Shown one piece after another: positions 50,289-59,200 of a DNA stretch of 64,000 nt. The notes under the pieces are model-generated. The model was not told the DNA's origin and ran no database searches. It saw only the letters and a program-made list of their open reading frames with translations. The stretch spans positions 10,050,221 through 10,114,220 of the forward strand of contig JASUAD010000024.1 of assembly GCA_037013555.1 (NCBI GenBank). The letters are read 5' to 3'. This stretch comes from Sextonia rubra (taxonomy: Eukaryota > Streptophyta > Magnoliopsida > Laurales > Lauraceae). Positions within the stretch are counted from its first letter, which is position 1, and every line of letters starts with the position of its first letter. The position numbers were made by a program, and so were the translations under genes.

Positions 50289-53200
50289 AAAAATGGGCTT
50301 GGTGGGGTTGAACCTAATGTTCAAGCCTAATCAGTAGTGTTCGGGTCAGGTTGGACCGAAACTACTAGTCCAACTAGTTGACAAGTAGAATTGGTTCACG
50401 TCAGCCCGAATTAGGCCCAACCAAAAAGTTGGTTCAGGTCACGTGTGATGGTAACACATGATGGAGACCCTTTTTTCTCCTTTCCCTACGACTTTGTCCC
50501 AAACAGAAAGAAACCAAAAGGGAAAAAGGGCTTACTTGCTCGATGAAGCATAGAGGTCGATGGTAGTGGGAGCTGCGACGAGAGTGGGGCAATGCTGTGA
50601 CAAGATGGCAAGGAAGATGCAGAGGCTGCTGCAGTGGACCGGTCAAGAGGCCACTTCGACGAGGTCAATGGATTGACAATGAGCCCATGGCAGTGATGAG
50701 GTGACTCAAGTAGCAGAGATCAACAGTCAATGATGATGCAATGGCCGTCTTCGGTGCATGGTATGCCTCCTGATCTTCTCCTTCCACCTCTTCTTCTTTT
50801 TCCTCTCTCTTTTTTTTTTTTTCTTTTTCTTTTTTGTAGCTAGTTTTAGGGCTGATGAACAAAGGAGTTTTGGCAACGAAAATTGGCTAGGTTGTTTGAA
50901 TCAAAACTGTGGGGCTTTGCTAGCTTGAGATGATGTCGGCCTAAGGTAATGTGTGAAAAGGGATTTGGTATTTGGGTCTGGATGATGTAGGCTAAACCAT
51001 AGTAGGCCAACCTGTTGGGCCTAGTCCATAAGCCCAATTGGACACCTAGTTATTTAGGAATATTATTAGTAATTTGATTGCATTAGGGTTAATATTAGTA
51101 AGTTCCATTTTTTAGGGATCAAGCCAACTCTTATATATAAGGATGTTAGGCCTCATTGTTATACATGCTCAGTTTCAATTAATAAAAGTACTCTTTTAAG
51201 ATTTGAGATATTATCTAGGAGCTAAATCCATCTTGGATTCAATCAATCCTTCAGGAGACTGGTCTATTTCTCGATCATGGATTCATGGCCGTGCCAATTG
51301 ATATCAAAGCTGAAGAGTAATCGCTGAGAAAACTTCTGTACTTCCCAAATTTTTATCATCACCATCACAGAAATCATCTCCACCCTCTGTCATCCCTATT
51401 TCTCATCCTAAACCCACCATCAAAACCCTAACACACTTCTGCTAGCCAACCCAGACCCATCTCTTCTTGCCGCAACCCCAAAACCCTCCAACGACCCACC
51501 TCCCAGTTGACACCAAATCACCCCCAAGACCCCATCTATGTCCACTGAAACCATTTCCAATCCCCGCCTTCCCCACAAAATCTTCCTAACCCCATCCTCC
51601 TCTTCCCAAACCCTAACCCAACTTTCCACTACTCAATCCCAACCCCTCACACCTCCCAGAGCCATTCCCTAACCACCAAGCCCCCACCTCACGTCTCCCC
51701 TAAACCTAACCAGCCCAACGATTCGCCATATCACCAAAATAATCCCAACCCCAACCCTCTTCATCTCGACCGGACCTAAAACCAACCCCAGCCTCTCTAT
51801 CCAACACCTGAAAACCTTCGAAAGCCCAAATGCCTCCACCACGGTACCCCTTACCTCCCAAAAACCCCAAACCAAACCCATCCTCTTCGAGCCTTTGTGT
51901 TCTGACCCAAACCAAAGTGAGAAAAAAAAATGTAGAAGTAGGAGCAGAGGACGATCAAAAAATAAGTGACAGAAAACATACTAGGAGCAGAGGACGATCA
52001 AAAAATAAGTGACAGAAAACATACCTGGCATTGTTAAGCTTCACCCTTGCCGTTGCTCAACTCCACACTTCACCTCAAGTTGCCCCAATCCACAAAGTCA
52101 ACGGCAACTCCCCCCAATCCTCTTCCTTGTCATGCTTGAACGAGCAAACCAAATAAGGTTCCCCCTCCTCCTTCCTTCCTTTTCGTTTCCTATAGACGAA
52201 GAAGATGGACTGCCCCCCACCTTTTTCTCTTTTTAACTCTCATTTGTTTCCTGTAATCAAAGAAGGGAGAAAACCCCCCGTGTGACCCCTTTGCCCTTTT
52301 TTTCTCCTTATCAGTTGGGCCACAAGTTCAGCCATGATCTGACCTGAACCCGAGTCCAAACCATCCACAAAAAAAAAAAAAAATGGTGAACCAGCCTAGC
52401 AGGTCAATCCAATATTTTTCATTGTCATTGCATCCAATTTAAAATGAGACACATTGAAAGTGTTATGAGTCAGTTCCGGTATGGAAATCTGTATTTTGAA
52501 AATGAAAAAGAGACCTACATTGAGCAGCACTAACTTAAAGCAAAGCTCATTTGACTATTGATGAATATACCTGCCGATATCAAGAGTTAGAAAGTCTATG
52601 TGGCTTATGAGAGAGTGATAGAAATGATGGAGAATGTTATATTCTAAGAAGCACGGACACAAACACGGGACACAGATACAACACGACATAAATATGCCGA
52701 CACAGCATTTCTCAAAAAAGTAGGACACAGACACGTCGGGGGACACATTATTAATATATAATCATCTTCTAAAAAAATTATATCATTTTAACTTTTTTAA
52801 TCAATTTAGCAATAAAAAAATAAAAATTCAAGTACCACCTAACAAACATATCAAATTATCAAATATCAATACAACACTAAAACATAATTCATAATCATTA
52901 AACATGAAATATCCACAGTTTCATAAAATCCATATAAAGAAAAAGGTGGATCATCTCTTTCCCCTTCAAAAAAAAAAAAAGATAAAAAACAAAAAGCAAA
53001 AAAGAAGCCTATCTTGAGGCCTATTCTTTAGTGAAATACTTATTTGTCTTTAGCTTGTGATATGATTAATATTTATAATCATACATTTTTCCATGGTACA
53101 AAATTGTCATATATCAAGTTTACAAGTTTTAATAACCACATGTTAATAAAGTGTCCATGAGATATCAGCCACATGTTTATTTTTTAGTCATAGATACAGG

Positions 53201-56200
53201 CTAAGAATTGTAGGACACTTGCAAAAAGAGTGTCGAACAAGTGTCCGAAATTAAGATTTTTAGTTCTTAATTATGGACACGGCTAAATAGTATCGGACAA
53301 GTGTCCGAGAGTGTCCGAGGAGTGTCGGTGTCCGATACGTGTCCAACATGGACACGTCACTTTTTTAGAAGTGTCCGTGCTTCTTAGGTTATATTAGAGG
53401 TCTACAATTGGAAATATGAGCAAAAGTGAAATTTTGTGACACCATTCACAAGGCCTACTCAGAAGTTGTTCATGTTGAGCGTATGCTTAAATAATCACGC
53501 ATCCAATAATGTGCATCTCAACAACAGCCCCATGCTCATCTTGTTGAAAGACTTTTCGCTTGAGACGATAATCCCATGACTGTCATCTGTCACCTTTTCA
53601 ATACAAATGAGACAGAAAAAGAAAAATGGAACAATCAAAAAAACATTCCATATGCGGCTATGAGCGAAAGACACAGTTGCCAATCTGATTGTTGACAATT
53701 GCAGTGCATTCAATTTTGTCGAGTAAGGGGTAACTGATAAGCTTCAATTGCCCATGGAGCTCCTCCGTAAGCCCTACCAAGTTACATAGTCAAATAGTTA
53801 TGTTATTCCAGTCACTCACAGATGCTCAGTATCATTCAAGATTGGCAATTATAGAGATAAAATTTGGTATAATATGATCCATATGAATATTACTCATTAT
53901 TTTTGGCAAACTATGGCCTTTTTATCAGAAAGTGCACAATGATAAAAAGATGAACACCTATACAATTCTATGGGAAGGAAAATGAATTATGGTCGTTCCC
54001 TTGCCATCCACAACTTTGTCGACCTCTACATCTTCACCTCCAATTAAGACTCCAACTAAAGAATCACAAAAGGGGCACACAAAAGAACCACTGACAAAAG
54101 ATGTCAATGATGCAACAGCTGAGTAGGTCAAGGCAAAGATAATCTCATGCAAAATTCAAAACAAGTAGAATTTGATTAAGATAGTGTTAATCAAAAGCCA
54201 CAGGAGGTAAAGGAAGAACAAAAACAAGTGCACATTGAAGAATTTGATCAAGAGGCTTCAAAAGAAGAACAAGGAAAAGCAGATATTAAAAACATTGATT
54301 GGTTTAGCAATTATATTGAACATCCAAGAGATTTGATTGTCCCACCATTTCCCAAAAATCCAATTGGGTCGTCAAAATGAAATCAATTGTTCAAGTTGTC
54401 TCACAAGCAGTTCAAGTTGTTGAACTTCCCCACTTTGACTTCATCTTCGAGAAACAGACATGGATGATAAAGAGCCAACAATTGCAGCATCTACAAGTCA
54501 AATCATACATTTGGGCAAAATTCATTGATCAGAAGCAACCACACGTCCAATGCCTTTTTCCATAGAGTAAACAACCACGTCAAGCTTTCAAGCCATGTCA
54601 TGAAAACGCGGTTCTGATGAAAAGGCAAAAGTTTGTGCAACTAATTTTGGACCTAAGCAGAAGTTTACCTCACCTTGCAGTCGAACTCCTCCCGACATTT
54701 CTCAAACTAGCAAACTCGTTGAAGTCAAGTTTTTCCAAGCCAATGAGAGCTGATGCAAGCCAGACCATAGGTCAGCCAACCTGTTGGACCCAATCGATAA
54801 GCCCAACTGGACACCTAGCTATTTAGGAATATTATTAGTAGTTTGATTGCATTAGGATTAATATTAGTGAGTTTCTTATCTTGTTTAGGATTATTAATAT
54901 TAGCCAATTTTGTTTCTTAGGAATCAAGCCAACTCCTACATGTAAGGATGTTAGGCCTCATTGTTATGCATGCTCAGTTTCAATTAATAAAAATTCTCTT
55001 TTGAGATTTGAGATGCTATCTCTTGTGGTGTTTGTTTCTCTTGCAAGAGTGCCCTAGGAGCTGGATCCATCTTGGATAAGATCAATCTTTCAGGAAATTA
55101 GTCTATTTTTCGATTGTGGATTCGTAGCTGCGCCATTAGAGTTTTGGCCTGGGTAGGGATAAGGAATGGGTCGGGAAAGAGCTTCAATGGGGTCTGGATC
55201 TAGGATGGTTTCAATGATGGGATGGTTTTGGGTTTGGGTGACTGTGATTTAAGAAGAAGGATGGGATGTCGAGAAGTGATTTGGGAGTTTATGGGTTCGG
55301 AACAGAGTTTGTGGAGACGGGTGAAGGACGATGGTTTGCGAAACGGGTTTTGAGGCTCGAATTGGTTTGCTTGTTATGGGCAAAGAGCAGCAGTAGAGAT
55401 GGAAGGATGGACGAACTCGGGGAAGGATAGGGATCTCCCGGCCACCAAATCTAACCTCTAATACCAATTCGGCGCAGTCCCGGATTTCCGATTGATTGTA
55501 AATCAATCTCCCGAAGGATTGGTCAAATCCAAAAACATATTCAACCACTACGGCACCCTCATAAGAGTAAAGATAAAATCTCAAAGAGAATTTAAATAGA
55601 TTGAAATAAGCATTGTCCTTACAACTGAAGCATGTCCTCTATATATTGAGGATTAACATCTCCCTTAGCAACTAAAACTTCTAGAATAATTAAAGCAACG
55701 TAATTAAAAGAGGAAACTAAATCTCTAATCAAATAAACTAATAATTTAAAGACTTCTATATAAATAAAATACATAAAAAGACTTACAAATAGCCTAAACT
55801 CTTAATTAAGAAGAAAATCATGTTGGGCCTATGGATTGGGCCAATGGGAAGGACAACCCATGGTCTGGCTTGCATCATAAATCTCAAAAAAGAACTTTAA
55901 TTGATTGAAAATAAGCATACCATTACAATGAGGCCTAACATCTTTATATAGAGGAGTTGACATAAACCCTAAGAATTAAAACTTACTAATATTGGAATAA
56001 TACTAAATAAAATAAAAATAACTCACTAATCATCATCATCATCAAAGCCTTATCCCAACCATGTTGGGGTCTGCTACATGAATTCTATTTCTCCATTCCG
56101 TTTTATTTTAAGCCAAATCTTTAGATAAGTTAAACTTCTTCAAATCGGATTCAATGACCTCCATCAATATTTTCTTCGACCTACCCCTACTTCTTGATAG

Positions 56201-59200
56201 GTCATCCACCTGTATAACCAAATTTTTTCTTACCAGTGCCATTACCGGCCTACACTCAGCATGTCCAAACCATCTTAAACGGATTTCTCTAATCTTATGC
56301 CCTATTGGTACTAACCCTAAATGCTCTCGAAAGCGCTCATTTCTAATTTTACCACACATCCACCTAAGCATTCTCATCTCCGCTACATCCATCTTCTGTA
56401 TATGTGTCTTCTTAATTGACCAACATTTTGCTCCATATATCATAACTGGTTTAACCACTGTCATGTAAAATTTACCTTTCAATTTTGTTAGCATTCGTCT
56501 GTCACAAAACACTCCAAAAGCTAATCTTCACTTCAGCCATCTAACTTTTATCCTATGCTCTACATTTTCATCAATCTCCCCATCCTTACTAGTCATCGAG
56601 CCTAGGTACCGAAAAGAATCTCTACGTGGTATCTCATGGGTTTCAATTTTGATAGTGGTTTCAACACTTTGTATAAAATAACTCACTAATATTAACCCTA
56701 ATTAAATTAGAATACTTAATAATATCCCTAATTAAATAGATGTCATGGGACTATGGATTGGGCCCAATGGATGGGCCAACCCATGGTCTAGCCTGCATCA
56801 GTTAGGAAGGGTTTCTATTTGGATGGGGTTTGGTTGACATTGGATATATGGGATTATGGTGACAGGTGTGTTCGATTTGGGTTTAGATGTGGGTGCTTGG
56901 GTGATATAATAGGGAGAGATGGAGCACGACTGGCTGTAGTGAAGAGATTTTGCAATTTTGGGTTTCTCAAGGCAATGAATGGTGTCGATTGGGGTTTTTG
57001 TGGTAAGCTAGGGGCGAACGGACAGGATTTCGGGTTCGGTGGTGGTTTTGTTTAGTAGTGGGGATGAATTTTTTTTGTAGTAGGGATGGTGACAATGGAT
57101 GATGGAATGTCAATGGGGGTTATAGAGAAAGGGGTTAGTATTTTTGGGATGGGTTGGAGGAAATGGATGAAGATGGGAGGGATATCAGCAGTAATCACAC
57201 TAATCTATCGAAGGATCAGCTCTCATACCAATTAACGCAGGCCCTATGATTAGGGCTTGTGTGGAGTACCAAAGCACGTGTCCGAGGACAATTCAAACAT
57301 CTCCAAGGAGACTATAAATGAAGACGCACCATGGATGAAAATCGCGATATCGGTCGCGGTATCGACCGGTCCTAAGAACCGATACGATATCAGTATCAGT
57401 CACAATTCGCGGCTTGTTGTGGTCGTCTACATGTGATTTTTTTTTTCGGCTCCAAAAAAATTTGAAAAACTATCCAAAAAATTCAAAATATTAGAAAAGG
57501 CTGGAAAACAATGTTTTTTTTCATTAGTAACAAGTATAAATCAAATTAGCGAAACCCCCCAGTCATGACATCCTATATCGCTATCTTGTCTGAAATTGTA
57601 ATTTTTGTTTATAAGAATCATAATTATGACTTATGAACTATCTATTGTATGAAATTTTAGAAAATACAATTTATTTGTAATTTGTATATGGTGTTGGTAA
57701 TTGGTATCTTGTATAGTATATACCAAGATCCTTCACATCTTGAAGATCTATGTATTCTACTACTAGATCTATCAAGTTTGATTCATTAAATCATGTATTT
57801 TTATACTAATAAAATAAAAATAATAATCAATACTGTTAACATTAAAAAATATCTAAATCTCAACAAAAGTGAAAACTAGTTAAAACTTAAAAGTTAAAAG
57901 CCTCTATTTTTAAAATACCAAATAATAGAACCATACAAGAAAAAGAGTGGAATGGAATTATCATATTCATGGCTCATTTTTAGCTTTTACCAAACAAATA
58001 ATTACAAAAAAAATACAAAAAGTAGAATATACCTACCTTTGTAGAGTTGTTTTGGTGATTTCTTAGACCAAATCTACCAAAATAAAGATTTTTTTATTTA
58101 TTTGCAAATGAAAGCAAGAGTTACAGCAATTGGAGTGTGTTTGGGAAGTAGAATATGAGTAAAATGATGAAAAAGAGGGAAAAAAATTTGTGTTACACAT
58201 TTTTTAATTTATCTTATATATACGGCCGATATTTTAAAATATTGGCCAATATATCATTTCAGCTGATATTTTAAAATACCAGCCGATATATCGCGATATT
58301 TTTGCAATATTTTGACTGTGTAAAACCAATACCATTTCTATGTCATTTATCGGTACGGTACCGGCCGATAACGGTATGTATCGGCCAATATATGCCGGTA
58401 TTGGCTGATATTTTTATCCATGGAATGCACCTCAATGGAAAAGCCCAAAATCAATTAATCAACTTTGTATATTCTATGTGAAAAATGTCATACAAATAGG
58501 AAGGATAACTTAAGGCCAGCGAAACCTAATTAAACTAGGAAACTAAGCAAACCTATCCTAATTGCGATATTTAAATAGAAAGAAACTGATGACGTAAAAT
58601 TAAATTCCTAAATCTAAGTGGGCCCTACACATGTGGTCATGAGGTCTATCTTGCATCAAAACATGTAGAAAACACCGGGGATACTGTATCTTGTTTGATA
58701 TCATTTCATGAAACACTATCTATACAGTCAGTGAAACAATTTAAATTGCAGGTACTAGATAGTTAAAAATGCAGTGTTCATTTCTTGAATTCACATAGAT
58801 AACTGGTATGGTAGAAATAAAGCTGGTACTGCAAATTAGAATTGACACAAAGTAAATGAGGAACACTTCACTCAATGAATATATTATTTCTCACAAATTA
58901 AACATAAAACTCAACTGCAATTGCAGTCTTACACACAATGTAGACCTCCGTACTGTGGTAGACAAGCACAAATCTACACAGTCTAAAACGTTTGTCTCAA
59001 ATGTACTTGCACAAATGTACTATTGCCAATGGCCCACTACTCAAAAAAGCCACCACCAAATATTCAAAATAATGATCAGCAACTCATTTCACTATAATTT
59101 TCCATCTCTCCCAAAATCAGATTTTCTATAATTCATCTCTCGCTAGACCAGTGTAAATTGTAAACTTAAAATAGATAAAACGGCAATCAATCACAGAAGC

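Noticed and set aside
51420..51915. Gly/Val/Trp-rich minus-strand frames
   Set aside because: They arise from the C-rich leader of the LTR element E1 read in antisense.
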